Shown here: positions 27,440 through 37,308 of the stretch, one piece after another
Position numbering within the stretch: the stretch's first letter is position 1
Layout of the letters: every line of letters starts with the position of its first letter
The notes under the pieces: model-generated
Seen by the model: the letters and a program-made list of their open reading frames with translations, nothing else
The model's database searches: none
What the model was told of the DNA's origin: nothing
Translations under genes and position numbers: made by a program
Assembly (NCBI RefSeq): GCF_905250085.1
Contig: NZ_CAJNOB010000001.1
Location: 314,624 to 378,623, forward strand
Direction: 5' to 3'
Length of the DNA: 64,000 nt
Origin: Candidatus Methylacidithermus pantelleriae
GTDB taxonomy: Bacteria; Verrucomicrobiota; Verrucomicrobiia; Methylacidiphilales; Methylacidiphilaceae

Positions 27440-29857
27440 ATGATCGATCGAGAAGAATTATCTTGGCAACTGCTGCGGCGTCGGTGCGATCCCAACCAAT
27501 TTGAGTTCGAGACAACGGAAGCAATCGCCGACTCGGCAAGACCCTTGGGGCAAGAACGCGCAGTCGAGTCCCTCCGGTTTGGGGTTGAGATCCACCAGCC
27601 TAATTTTCACCTTTATGTGATGGGGCCTCCTGGCACCGGGAAACACTCCCTGGGCTTACAGTTGGTGACGGAGCAGGCCCGCAGGGAGCCGGTTCCTGAT
27701 GACTGGTGTTACGTGTTTAACTTTCAGGATCCTTCCAAGCCAAAGAGTTTGAGGTTTCGAGCCGGCAGAGCTCGCCTTTTTGCCAATGCGATGCAGCAGT
27801 TGGTGGAGGACCTTAAGGTTGCGATCCCTAGCGTGTTTGAAAGTGATGAATACCGGCTGCGGGTCAGCGAAATTGAGCAGAGCTTCCAACGCAGGAGGGA
27901 ACAGGCCCTGCAGGAGCTGCGGTCAAGAGCTGAGTCGGCTGGCCTAGCCCTTCTCCAAACCCCCGCAGGGTTTATCTTTGCTCCTGTGCGGGGCGGCCAA
28001 GTTTTGGACCCGGAAACCTATAACCGTCTTCCTCCAGAGGAACGAAATCGAATCGAAACCACGATCAAAGAGTTGCAGGAGGAACTGGTGCGGATCATCC
28101 GGGAAATTCCTCGATGGCGAAGGGAGGCCCAGCGGAAAATACGGGAGCTTAACCGAAGTTTTGTCCAGGCGGCTGTAACGGGGCTCGTGGAGGAAGTACG
28201 AAAGAATTTTTCGGATCATGCTGAGGTTTTGGACTATCTGGCCGACGTGGAGAAGGATCTTCTACTTCATACGGAGACGTTTCGGCAGCCTCGAGAAGAG
28301 ACAAGCCCGATCCCCGGTCTACCCTTGCCGCAATGGGACCCTTTGGAGATGTTTCTTCACCGGTATCAGGTCAATGTGCTCATTGACCATTCCCAGTCCC
28401 AGGGAGCCCCGGTGGTATATGAGGACAACCCTACGTATCAAAACCTGGTGGGCAGAATTGAACATGTCCCTCATTTAGGGGCTTTGGTCACAGACTTTAC
28501 TCTCATCCGATCAGGCGCGCTCCACCGGGCCAATGGCGGATATCTCCTGCTGGATGCGTGGAGGCTTTTGACCCAACCCTATGCCTGGGAAGGACTCAAA
28601 CGGGTACTCTATTCGGGAAAGATTCGGGTCGAATCACTCGGGCATGCTCTGGGATGGGCCGGAACGGTTGCACTGGAGCCACAACCTATCCCGGTTCAGG
28701 TGAAAGTGATCCTGATTGGGGAAAGATTTCTTTATTATCTTTTGCATTCCTTAGATCCCGATTTCCGGGAGCTTTTCCAGGTGATTTCGGATTTTGAAGA
28801 AGCAATTGCGAGGGACCCTCGCACCGAGCAGGAATACGCACAACTTTTGGCCTCCATGGCTCGCTCGGAAGGGCTTCTTCCTCTCGATCAAGGGGGTATA
28901 GCTCGCATGGTGGAAGAGAGCTCCCGGATGAGCGGAGATGCGGAGAAACTTTCTATCCAAACCGGACAGATCTCAACCCTTCTGCAGGAGGCCGACTACT
29001 GGGCCAGGTCTCGGGGATCGAAAGTGATCGGAAGGGAGGATGTGGAGAGGGCGGTTGCGGCGCGTGTACGAAGAGCTGATCGAGTCCGGCAAAGGATCTT
29101 GGAGGAAACTCTTCGGGGCCGGCTTCTCATCGATACGGAAGGCTCCATCATTGGGCAAATCAATGGATTATCGGTCTGGCAACTGGGCGACTACACGTTT
29201 GGACATCCTACCGGGATCACGGCGCGGGTTCGCTTTGGGAGCGGCAAGGTTGTAGATATTGAGCGGGAGGTTGCTCTGGGAGGACCGATCCACTCAAAAG
29301 GGGTTCTCATTTTGACTGGATTTCTTCTCGGACGCTATCTTCCAGAGGAACCTCTATCCCTGGCCGCTACGCTTGTCTTTGAGCAAAGTTACCAGGGTGT
29401 CGAAGGAGATAGTGCTTCGGCGGCTGAGCTCTTTGCTCTTTTGTCGGCGCTGGGAGGGGTGCCGATCAAGCAAGCCATTGCGGTCACCGGTTCGGTTAAC
29501 CAGCATGGGATCATTCAGCCGGTCGGTGGGGTCAACGAAAAAATTGAGGGTTTTTTTGACGTTTGCCGCGCCCGCGGATTGACCGGAGAACAAGGGGTGA
29601 TCATCCCAGCGGCCAACCGGACACAACTCATGCTCCGGGAGGATGTGGTCGAAGCTGTCCGGGAGGGAAAGTTTCATATCTACGCGGTGGAAACAGTAGA
29701 CCAGGGAATGGAAATTCTTACGGGAATCCCTGCGGGAGAAAGGGGATCCGACGGACGGTTTCCTCCGTCCACGATCAATGGTAGAGTGGAAGCGCGCTTG
29801 GCAGAATTCGCTCAAAGAGCACGTGCTTTCCAGCCGGAGCGGGCGGAGGTCAAATGA
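27440..29857 (+). CDS. ATP-dependent Lon-family protease (LonB/AAA_32 type)
   Basis: From ATG 27440 the protein is 805 aa; 51 further in-frame codons upstream do not look like protein. It has an AAA ATPase part with Walker A GPPGTGKHS near 65 and a long inserted helical region near 110-300 (many Glu/Arg, coiled-coil-like). The ATPase core includes LGALVTDFTLIRSGALHRANGGYLLL split over 355-385, and a C-terminal Lon protease domain. In that domain the catalytic Ser is in EGDSASAAEL and the catalytic Lys in GVNEKIEGFF. It lacks the long N-terminal domain of LonA and has no membrane helices, so it matches the cytosolic Lon-like proteins of the AAA_32 group. Its stop overlaps the ATG of the next gene. 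Confidence 0.88.
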   Translation: MIDREELSWQLLRRRCDPNQFEFETTEAIADSARPLGQERAVESLRFGVEIHQPNFHLYVMGPPGTGKHSLGLQLVTEQARREPVPDDWCYVFNFQDPSKPKSLRFRAGRARLFANAMQQLVEDLKVAIPSVFESDEYRLRVSEIEQSFQRRREQALQELRSRAESAGLALLQTPAGFIFAPVRGGQVLDPETYNRLPPEERNRIETTIKELQEELVRIIREIPRWRREAQRKIRELNRSFVQAAVTGLVEEVRKNFSDHAEVLDYLADVEKDLLLHTETFRQPREETSPIPGLPLPQWDPLEMFLHRYQVNVLIDHSQSQGAPVVYEDNPTYQNLVGRIEHVPHLGALVTDFTLIRSGALHRANGGYLLLDAWRLLTQPYAWEGLKRVLYSGKIRVESLGHALGWAGTVALEPQPIPVQVKVILIGERFLYYLLHSLDPDFRELFQVISDFEEAIARDPRTEQEYAQLLASMARSEGLLPLDQGGIARMVEESSRMSGDAEKLSIQTGQISTLLQEADYWARSRGSKVIGREDVERAVAARVRRADRVRQRILEETLRGRLLIDTEGSIIGQINGLSVWQLGDYTFGHPTGITARVRFGSGKVVDIEREVALGGPIHSKGVLILTGFLLGRYLPEEPLSLAATLVFEQSYQGVEGDSASAAELFALLSALGGVPIKQAIAVTGSVNQHGIIQPVGGVNEKIEGFFDVCRARGLTGEQGVIIPAANRTQLMLREDVVEAVREGKFHIYAVETVDQGMEILTGIPAGERGSDGRFPPSTINGRVEARLAEFAQRARAFQPERAEVK

Positions 29858-30678
29858 ACACCGGACCGATTGTGGTAGCCTTGGATGCTTCCCCCTCCAG
29901 CCTTGCGGCTCTGGAAGCGGCTGCTGTTCTGGCGGCTCATCGGGGCAGCGAGCTATGGGGCCTCTTTGTGGAAGACCAGAATCTTTTCCGTTGTGCAGCC
30001 TACTCCTTTGCGTCCGAAATCGATGCCGTTTCGGGACAGGTGCGGCGCGTGGATCCCCAGGCCATCGAAGCGACCTTGGAAGCCCTTGCAGCGGAAGCCC
30101 GCCGGGCGCTCGAGGAGGTTGCAGGCCGGGCTGCTTTGCGCTTTCGGTTTGTGGTGATCCGGGGGATAGTTGAGGAAAAGCTTTTGGAATGGGCCAGCCA
30201 AGCTGAGCTGGTGGCTTTGGGCCGTGCGGCCGGGCAAGAAGCAAGCCTTCGGATCGGCTCGACTACTCGGAGACTCATTTTGGAGACTTCGACCCGTGTG
30301 TTGGTTCTCCAGCAACGATCGGTTCTTAAGGCGCCGGTTGCGGTACTTTTGACTCCTAGGGATAGCTGGGAACGGCCCCTGGAGATTGCTCAGGATCTGG
30401 CCCGGGCTTGTGGGGATGGAATTGTTTTTTTTCTCCTGTTGGAACGCCTGCAACGAGCCGAAGAGGCCTGGGAGCAAAAGGCAAAAGAGTTTGTGGCTCG
30501 GCTCCATGTTCCGGTAACGATTCGGAGGGTCGTTGCGCCTCGAGGGGTAACGCTTCAAGCAGAGCTATGGAAGGAGAAGGCCGGAGCGGTTGTCGCCAGC
30601 CGGGCCCATGTGGTTCGGGATGAAGGGTTTTTCCAAGAACTTCTGGCTGGGCTGGATTGCCCTTGGCTCATCGTCTAA
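29854..30678 (+). CDS. Tandem universal stress protein
   Basis: The protein is 274 aa with two UspA-like domains. The first starts IVVALDASPSSLAALEAA and has an ATP-binding-type end (IGSTTRRLILETSTRVLVLQ), close to the GxxGSVxxxV pattern. The second (about 158-274) is shorter and lacks the glycine-rich loop. The start ATGA overlaps the protease stop by 4 bases, so the two are translationally coupled and may act together under protein-damage stress. The exact ligand is unknown. Confidence 0.82.
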   Translation: MNTGPIVVALDASPSSLAALEAAAVLAAHRGSELWGLFVEDQNLFRCAAYSFASEIDAVSGQVRRVDPQAIEATLEALAAEARRALEEVAGRAALRFRFVVIRGIVEEKLLEWASQAELVALGRAAGQEASLRIGSTTRRLILETSTRVLVLQQRSVLKAPVAVLLTPRDSWERPLEIAQDLARACGDGIVFFLLLERLQRAEEAWEQKAKEFVARLHVPVTIRRVVAPRGVTLQAELWKEKAGAVVASRAHVVRDEGFFQELLAGLDCPWLIV

Positions 30679-30793
30679 AAGACCAGGGTATAGCGCGAGC
30701 TGGGGAGGGGATTCGGCCCGTTCCTGTCGAAAGAGAAAACGGGTGGACGCTTTGCCTGGGGCCGATTAGGCTCTGGGGCAGGGGAGCTTTTCG

Positions 30794-31246
30794 ATGAGTG
30801 GACCGGTGAGTGAAGGGGTGAGAGCGCCCCGCTGGGAACATTTTCCTCATGGGGCCGATGTCGGCATTCGCGGCATCGGGACCACCCAAGAAGAGGCCTT
30901 TGAACAAGCAGGCATTGCCCTCATGGCCGTTATGACCGACCCGGCGAAGGTTGGCACACAGACGGTGGTGGAGGTGGAGCGAGAGGCTCCTCAAGAAGAA
31001 CTTCTCCTTCTGGAATGGCTCGATAGCATTATCTACCAGGTGGCAGTTCATGGGCTGGTATTTGGGAAGTTTCTCGTTCGGTTCCCTGAAAAACATCGCT
31101 TGCAGGGGGCCATGTTGGGTGAGCCTTTGGATCCCTCGCGGCATGAGCGTCGGGTAGAGGTCAAAGGACCAACGTGTACGGAACTTCTCGTGCGCCAGGA
31201 CCCTACGAGCGGGCTGTGGGTCGCCCAGTGTGTTGTGGACGTGTAA
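30794..31246 (+). CDS. Archease, RtcB activator
   Basis: The protein is 150 aa, the family's usual size. The hallmark HTADxGIR appears as PHGADVGIRGIG, followed by TQEEAFEQAGIALMAVMTD. The acidic LLLEWLDSIIY helix and the C-terminal strands (TCTELLVRQD..LWVAQCVVDV) contain the metal-binding acidic end. Archease lets the RNA ligase RtcB turn over by promoting His guanylylation. rtcB itself lies 2.9 kb downstream, with a dead insertion element between the two, which suggests that they were once adjacent. The Thr to Gly change in the first motif is unusual but not in a ligand position that I can identify. Confidence 0.85.
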   Translation: MSGPVSEGVRAPRWEHFPHGADVGIRGIGTTQEEAFEQAGIALMAVMTDPAKVGTQTVVEVEREAPQEELLLLEWLDSIIYQVAVHGLVFGKFLVRFPEKHRLQGAMLGEPLDPSRHERRVEVKGPTCTELLVRQDPTSGLWVAQCVVDV

Positions 31247-31345
31247 GGAGGGATCTCAGAGCAAACCTGAGGGTAGTGGGGTTGCCAACGGCTTACCAAT
31301 ATGGCGACGCGTAAGGCTATGGATGCTAGCCTATCCGCAGGAGGT

Positions 31346-31925
31346 TTGAGTGCATGGGCCAAGCGGCAGGGTGTTTGTTACAAGAAGGCTGGCGGATGTG
31401 GAGAAGGAGGAGCGTTTGCCCGTTCCCACAGAAGAGGTGCCGATCGAAACCGTAACCGTGCGTGTGGAGGCGGTACCACCCGATGGTGTGGCCCTCTGCC
31501 CGGGGATGTGCAAGCGCCGATCAAATAGCGGATTGAGAGAGACAATGCGGTTAGGTTCTCCGAGTTGGGTCGCAAGCAAAAAGTTGCGCAACGTCACGGC
31601 CGGTAAGGAGGTCGGCTCCGGGATGAACGACCATCGTAGAGGGGTGGTCAGGGAGGTCTGTGATCCGAAGGCCCGCGTCATCCTGGTCGAGTAGTGCGGC
31701 AGGCTCTACGGGCTTCGGTTTTGAGTATGGAGAAGCGGCATTGGCTGCCGAGAGTCGATCGATTCTGGTAGTGGATCCCAATGAGATGACCGACGGTATC
31801 GTGCGCGACCTCCATGAGGTGATCGTTCGATTGTGTGCCAGGGTTTACAGGGGGAAGAGGTCTATTGGCAACCGCTGCCAAGAACGCGCTCGAAGCCATT
31901 CATGAGGAAACTTCCGATTTTCACA
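31346..31925 (+). pseudogene. IS607-type serine recombinase, frameshifted
   Basis: Reading across frames gives a consistent resolvase of this family. A MerR-like DNA-binding start SAWAKRQGVCYK comes first, then KEERLPVPTEEVPIETV, a catalytic-core beginning CKRRSN where a functional enzyme has the active Ser in YARVSSADQ, and EVGSGMNDHRRG. DPKARVILVEY and FGFEYGEAALAAE come next, and the C-terminal VRDLHEVIVRLCARVY. At least three frame changes and lost active-site context make it dead. The probable start is TTG 31346 after GCAGGAGG. Confidence 0.65.
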
Positions 31926-33560
31926 TGAGAGAGACGTTTGACGCTAAGACCGGAAAAGGTTTTTCACCTCTTAACATGTAGGCTGCGCTCGCCGGACGGG
32001 GGAGCGGAGTTTTTTCGGCTCGATGTGGGCTCGTGTCTCGCTCAAAGAAGCTTAAGCGATCCTTGCTGCCACGGTTTGGTCTCCCCGCCAGAGCGTTCCA
32101 AGCCCCTCTGGGTCCGAGCTTAAAGGAAGGATCGCTTCGCTCGGCGAAAGGCGGCCCGAGCTCATTGAGAAAGCTAAGGAGCGGGATGCGGAGAACGGAA
32201 ACGGTGATCCACAAACTCCAGAAAAAATGCCGGGATCGAACGTTTTGCATGAGAAAAACGGGCGGCGAGCCATCCTGTGGACGCAGCAGAATGCGCTCCT
32301 GGACGATCAGAAGTCCCGAGCGGGTGTGTGTCTCTGTTTCGGTTCCCTGCATCCCTTCGGCAAGGAGTTTTCCTGGAAGAAAACCGATACGCTAACCACC
32401 CGCACTGGAAGAGGGATCGGCAGGCGGAGCGGAGGGGCCCGGTCTGTGTGCCTGGCTCGAAGGACAAGACCTCCGGAAACCCCTCCTGCCAAGCCGGATT
32501 CGCCACCGACAGAAGCCTATCGGCTTGCGGTTGCGGCTGCCGGACGGATTGGGAGCCTGAGCCAATACCTGGTTCTTGAGGGCGTGCGCTTTCGCCCACG
32601 GCCAACAGGCGATCGTCCAGGTGCCCTCCGCGCCAGCGGGATGGGGACCGCGTCAATGAGAGCTTGGGACACTCGTCCGGAGGCGGCAGAAAACTGCGGT
32701 AAAGCTACCGCTTCGTGCGGGAGCGCGAAAGGGGTGGTGGGTATTTGCCAAGCGTCGAGGCGCGGACCCGTCGCCCTGGTGACACGCTGCCTTACTGGGG
32801 CGCTAGGCACCGACACGAACGAGGATCATCTCACCGGCGCCGAAATGGACCGGGTTTGGCAAGCACCCAAAAATCCGCGGCATCCAAGGGAGTCTCCATG
32901 GCGAGAGCGGGTAGTAGGCCAAAGCCGTTTTTGCCCATGGGTGCAAGGCGGTTGTGATCGGAACAGTTGGATCGTGGCAAGAGGAAGGTCGATGTGGAGT
33001 GGGTGGATCCCGTTTGCGGCTCGTTTGCTCTCCTTCTAGGCCTGCCGCTTGAGGCGAGCGCAATGCTCAAGGCCGCTTTTTTTCGCGCGGGGTCGTGCTG
33101 ATCGGAGTTGACCCGGGCGTACACGTCTCTCCTCGGCGCGCTCACCTACGGGGGTCTTCATGGCACGATTTCTCAGAAGCGCGCGGGCTTGTGTTCTCGC
33201 TCGGAAAAGGATTGGGTTTCTTGGAACGCCCATCCGTGCCAGAGGCACTCGTGGCTACTTTGGCAATGGCGGCCGTGTCAGCTTGGTCCCATCCCCAAGC
33301 GATCGGAGGAAGGATACATGGGCACCTCTATGGCGGGGGTTTGGGGAAGACGCAAAGCGGCGCATGCAGCCAATGCCTGGTTGGGAGGCAGTCGGCTGGC
33401 TGCCGTGCCTCTGTCGCCGAAGACGCGGGACTGACCGCTACCCGGGCTTTGCGGGTGAAACCGGGGCAGGCGAATCGGGGGGGAATGCTATTGAGCCGGC
33501 GTCGCGCACGAGCTTCCCCAGGAGAAAAATGGTTGTCTAGGGTTTTCGGAACGGTAACCG
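31925..33560 (+). pseudogene. TnpB-related accessory protein of the IS607 element, frameshifted
   Basis: Pieces match the long TnpB-related proteins of IS605/IS607 elements. These are LLPRFGLPARAFQA near 32070, a Lys-rich helix (HKLQKKCRDRTFC) near 32210, GPVCVPGSKDKTSGNPSC near 32430-32490, and YLVLEGVRFRPR near 32570. VDPGVHVS/LGALTYGG near 33115-33150 corresponds to the conserved VxPAFTSVIG segment, and LGKGLGFLERPSVPE follows near 33200. Many frame changes and stops separate them. A 270-codon open frame at 32227-33039 crosses this ruin but is not the gene. No RNA-guided nuclease activity is expected. Confidence 0.6.
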
Positions 33561-34126
33561 GTTGGAATCGTTTTTGAAAGGAAGTGAAGTCCCGGGGTTG
33601 TCGTTTGGGGGAGGAGGGGATGCCACGGGTTTTGGCGAAACATCTTGGAGCAGGTTAGATGCCGATGGGAAAAGTGTGGGGGTGTTTTTCGAAGAGCTTT
33701 GTCCTATTTCCATTCCATTTGGGTTGTGCAGCAGTGCACGGTTCTTTTCCTTGCGGGCTTGCTGGCAATCTTCCCTGTGAGGATCTGTGGAGAAAAACGA
33801 AAAGCTTGTGGGAAGAGCTTTGGTAGCGAAAGCTTAAGACTGGCCGCGATGAGAGGATGCTCGTAGAGGGAAAACCTTGCCGGCGTTGTGAGAAAACGAG
33901 CAAGGGCCACAGCGAAAAGCCCACCGCACCGAACCGACATCCCTTGCACTGGGAAGGTGGGCGACAAAAGGCGGGTTTTGAGTGGAAAAGCCCTGGAGGC
34001 AAACGGGGTTGGCAAGCTTGGCGAACTGTTTCATCTTTGTATGGTGAGATTCGGGATTTCTTTCCTAGGTGAAGTTCAGCGCTTGGAAAGCAAGGAAAAA
34101 AGGACACAGCTAGTTTTAGGGAAACG
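33561..34126. other. Intergenic stretch before rtcB
   Basis: Several open frames exist on both strands, but none has a recognisable domain, ribosome site or neighbour-like codon use. It may include the right flank of the IS607-type element. Nothing else is seen. Confidence 0.4.
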
Positions 34127-35557
34127 ATGGATAAGTCAGTGTTACAAAGAAGAGGCCCGTGCAAATGGGAGCTTCCTGCAGGGGAGTCGCGCCGAGTCCC
34201 GGTGGTGATCTTCGCGACAGAAGAGCTTTTGGAGGAGATGGACCAAAAGGTCCTGGAGCAGGCAAGCAACGTGGCTAGCCTGCCGGGAATCCAGAAAGCC
34301 TCCTTTGCCATGCCGGATGCTCACTGGGGTTATGGATTTCCCATTGGAGGCGTTGCGGCTTTTGATCCCGAAGAAGGCGGAGTGGTTTCTGCCGGGGGGG
34401 TGGGGTTTGACATCTCCTGTGGGGTCCGAACGCTTCTCACCGGTCTAAAGAAAAAGGACCTCCTGCCCAAAGCGGAAATTTTGGCAGACAAGCTTTTTGA
34501 AGTGATTCCAGCTGGGGTGGGGAGCCGTGGAAAAATCCGTCTCTCTCCCAAAGAGATGGACCAGATGCTCCTAGGCGGCGCCCGCTGGGCCGTGGAACAG
34601 GGGTGGGGAAGACCGGAGGATCTAGAAAGGATTGAGGAAAAAGGTTGCATGCCGGGTGCTTGTCCGGACGCTGTTTCCCCGGAGGCGAAGAAACGTCAAG
34701 AAGCCGAGATGGGGACACTAGGTTCTGGAAATCATTACCTAGAGGTCCAAGAGGTGGCTGAGATCTACGACCCGGAAATTGCGAAAAAGTTTGGTTTAGA
34801 GCTGGGGGATATTGTTGTAAGCATTCACTGCGGTTCCCGGGGTCTCGGGCACCAGATTGGGACAGACTTTTTAAAAAAGATGGTTTCCGCTGCTGCCTCC
34901 TACGGGATCCAACTACCCGAGCGAGAGCTTGCCTGTGCACCCCTCCAGTCTCCCCTTGGCCGGGAGTATCTAGGGGCGATGAGGGCAGGGATCAACTGTG
35001 CGCTAGCGAACCGGCAGATTCTCACCCATTTAGCCCGAAAGGCATTTGAAGAAATCTTCCCCGGGGTTGAGCTGGTGCTTTTGTATGATGTTTCTCACAA
35101 TACCTGTAAGGAAGAAGTGCATGAGATTAACGGTAAAAAGAAGCGGGTTTTTGTGCATCGAAAAGGGGCCACGCGAGCCTTGGGACCCGGGCATCCTGAT
35201 TTACCGAAGGACTTACGCGAAGCGGGCCAGCCCGTTTTGATTGGAGGCAGCATGGGAACGCACTCCTACATCTTGGTCGGTACGGACACAAGCGAGGAGC
35301 TTGCCTTTAGCTCGGCGATCCACGGGGCCGGGAGAGCCATGAGCCGTCACCAGGCAACGAAACTGTGGAAAGGACGAGAGATCATTCGGGAGTTGGCGGA
35401 AAGAGGAATTTTGGTCCGGAGTGTTTCCGAGCGGGGGGTTGCCGAAGAAGCACCTAAGGCCTACAAGGACGTGAGCCTGGTCGTTGAAGCTGCCCACCGG
35501 GCAGGGTTAGCTAAAAAGGTAGCGCGTCTGGATCCTTTGATCTGTGTTAAGGGCTAG
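34127..35557 (+). CDS. rtcB: RNA-splicing ligase RtcB
   Basis: RtcB joins 2',3'-cyclic phosphate or 3'-phosphate RNA ends to 5'-OH ends using GTP and Mn2+. The protein is 476 aa, normal for the family. Visible signatures are MPDAHWGYGFPIGGV and GGVGFDISCGVR (metal-binding Asp and Cys), then the metal-site HCGSRGLGHQIG. VLLYDVSHN, VHRKGATRALGPG and GGSMGTHSYIL follow, and IHGAGRAMSR carries the His that receives GMP. All ligands I can place are kept. The ATG at 34127 sits where the fold begins. The upstream archease gene is its expected partner. The pair may serve RNA repair or tRNA processing. Confidence 0.95.
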   Translation: MDKSVLQRRGPCKWELPAGESRRVPVVIFATEELLEEMDQKVLEQASNVASLPGIQKASFAMPDAHWGYGFPIGGVAAFDPEEGGVVSAGGVGFDISCGVRTLLTGLKKKDLLPKAEILADKLFEVIPAGVGSRGKIRLSPKEMDQMLLGGARWAVEQGWGRPEDLERIEEKGCMPGACPDAVSPEAKKRQEAEMGTLGSGNHYLEVQEVAEIYDPEIAKKFGLELGDIVVSIHCGSRGLGHQIGTDFLKKMVSAAASYGIQLPERELACAPLQSPLGREYLGAMRAGINCALANRQILTHLARKAFEEIFPGVELVLLYDVSHNTCKEEVHEINGKKKRVFVHRKGATRALGPGHPDLPKDLREAGQPVLIGGSMGTHSYILVGTDTSEELAFSSAIHGAGRAMSRHQATKLWKGREIIRELAERGILVRSVSERGVAEEAPKAYKDVSLVVEAAHRAGLAKKVARLDPLICVKG

Positions 35558-35819
35558 GGATCGCGTGAGCGCAGAAAAGGTGGGTTTTGGGCGCGCAAGA
35601 TTGAGGGCTCTTTTTTCCGTTTTTCCTCCCTTCGATCCAGAGTCACAATTGAACGCTTTTCTTTATGGCGAGCCTTGATGGAAAACAACTTTGCCAGGCA
35701 AGTTCTCGGACGGAAAGTGGGGATAGGGGAAGACAAGGGTGGGAGTTGAACGCGTCCTGGCGAGCCCGCTTTCAACCGGCCTTAGCGCGGATCGCGTCAC
35801 GAAAAGACCGGAACCGTTC

Positions 35820-36908
35820 ATGAAGGGGGCTTGGAAAATCGGCGAGGTTTTGGGGATCGGGATTTATGTCCACTTTACTTTCCTGCTTCTGGTCACCTGG
35901 GTCGCGGTTTCTCAGTATGCCGTCGCGGGGAACCTGAGCGCGGTATGGGAAGCGCTCCTTTTCCTTTTTTGTCTTTTCACGATCATTGTCCTCCATGAGC
36001 TAGGTCATGCCTTGGCGGCCAAGCGTTTTGGCATCCGGACCCGGGATATCGTCCTTTTGCCGATTGGCGGTGTGGCTCGTTTGGAACGGATGCCGGACAA
36101 TCCGTGGCAGGAGTTGGTGGTAGCGTTGGCAGGGCCGGCCGTTAACGTCATCCTGGCGTTGATCCTGTATCTGTTTCTTTCCCACTACGATCCCAATTGG
36201 CAGCTCGGGCACTGGAGCCCTGTTCGGGGCACCTTTGCCGGACGCTTGTTCGGTGTCAACGTTGTGCTGGCACTCTTTAACCTTTTGCCTGCCTTTCCGA
36301 TGGACGGGGGGAGAGTTCTCCGAGCTCTTTTGGCAACGCAAATGGACTATGTCCGGGCTACGCATTGGGCGGCCTGGGTGGGGCAGGCCATGGCCATTCT
36401 TTTCGGTTTGGCTGGGCTTTTTACACCCAATCCCATGCTTCTATTTATCGCACTCTTCGTGTGGATTGGAGCGGCCCAGGAAGCCAGCATGGTAGAGCTT
36501 CGATGGGCGCTGGGTGGAATTCCGGTTTGGAGAGTCATGATCACAGAGTTCCACACGCTTCACCCGGAAGATCCCTTGAGCAAGGCGGGGCAGTACATTC
36601 TGGCTGGGTATCAGCACGATTTTCCTGTCGTAGACAACGGCAAAGTGGTTGGAATTCTTACGCACACGGCTCTTTTGTCCGGATTGTCCCGGTTGGGGGA
36701 GACAGCAACAGTGAAAGAGGTGATGGAACAAACCTTTGATACCGCGGAAGCAAACGAGATGGTTCAAATGGTTTTTGAGCGCCTGGACCCGGGCAGTGCA
36801 CCTTGTATACCAGTTCTCCGTCGTGGGGAGCTAGTGGGTCTTCTCACGAAGGAAAATCTTGGGGAGTTTCTCCTTATTCAATCAGCTCTTCGTAAGGAAA
36901 GAGCTTAG
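35820..36908 (+). CDS. Site-2 protease family metalloprotease with CBS pair
   Basis: From ATG 35820 the protein is 362 aa; the frame also opens at 35739 with 27 unlikely residues. It is an integral membrane zinc protease of the M50 family. HELGHALAAKRF carries the HExxH site in the second hydrophobic segment, and NLLPAFPMDGGRVLRAL supplies the third zinc ligand (Asp). Further helices lie near 15-35, 105-125 and 185-225. The C-terminal ~130 residues form two CBS motifs (FPVVDNGKVVGILTHTAL and CIPVLRRGELVGLLTKENL) that often bind adenine nucleotides. Such proteins cleave membrane-bound substrates, possibly in response to cell energy state. The substrate is unknown. Confidence 0.88.
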   Translation: MKGAWKIGEVLGIGIYVHFTFLLLVTWVAVSQYAVAGNLSAVWEALLFLFCLFTIIVLHELGHALAAKRFGIRTRDIVLLPIGGVARLERMPDNPWQELVVALAGPAVNVILALILYLFLSHYDPNWQLGHWSPVRGTFAGRLFGVNVVLALFNLLPAFPMDGGRVLRALLATQMDYVRATHWAAWVGQAMAILFGLAGLFTPNPMLLFIALFVWIGAAQEASMVELRWALGGIPVWRVMITEFHTLHPEDPLSKAGQYILAGYQHDFPVVDNGKVVGILTHTALLSGLSRLGETATVKEVMEQTFDTAEANEMVQMVFERLDPGSAPCIPVLRRGELVGLLTKENLGEFLLIQSALRKERA

Positions 36909-37308
36909 GGCGTAGGAGGACCCAGAACCAAGGGAGAAACGTGCCGCGACCTCTCTCTGGGGAGCCTTTGAAAAAACGGGTTTTCCCTGGCGGAAAAACT
37001 GGGCCTTTTTTGTTCCAAAAGAAGTCTTTCCCGATAAGCCTGTCGTCGGGCTAGATCCCTTCCAAGGCGTCTGTCATAGTGAAAAGGGGCCCTGTCCTTT
37101 TTTTCTAGCAAAACCTCGGAGAATGAGGGGGCCACTTTATGCCCCGTTAGGCGCGGGCGATTCCCGTGACGGCTCAGCAAGATTGGGGTGATCACATTTC
37201 AGAAGCGCCAGACCTTGTATCTTGATTGTGTGTGGATCCACTTCTCAGTGGTGGCGGCGTGGGTTTTTGGGCTTGCAATATTAGGCCGTTAGGCAATAGT
37301 GAAAACGT
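36909..37308. other. Intergenic stretch
   Basis: These 400 bases contain no supported gene. Weak AT-containing stems occur near 36975-37010 (TTTTCC...GGAAAA followed by CCTTTTTTG), perhaps a terminator for the protease gene. No promoter stands out before 37309. Confidence 0.35.

Larger units (their letters stand above)
31280..33560 (+). mobile_element. Degenerate IS607-type element
   Basis: The element consists of a serine-recombinase gene followed by a long TnpB-related gene, the order typical of IS607-type elements. Both are heavily frameshifted. I could not define its ends: this family has no terminal inverted repeats. It lies exactly between archease and rtcB. Both edges given here are approximate. 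Confidence 0.65.

Noticed and set aside
32227-33039. A 270-codon open frame on the plus strand
   Set aside because: It crosses the ruins of the TnpB-related gene; recognisable pieces of that gene jump between this and other frames, so the open stretch is accidental.
31925-33560. Possible active RNA-guided TnpB system with a guide RNA
   Set aside because: Both TnpB-type genes in the window are broken by many frame changes, and the first catalytic Asp and the zinc-ribbon cysteines are lost in the 54417-55493 copy. No guide-RNA structure can be supported.
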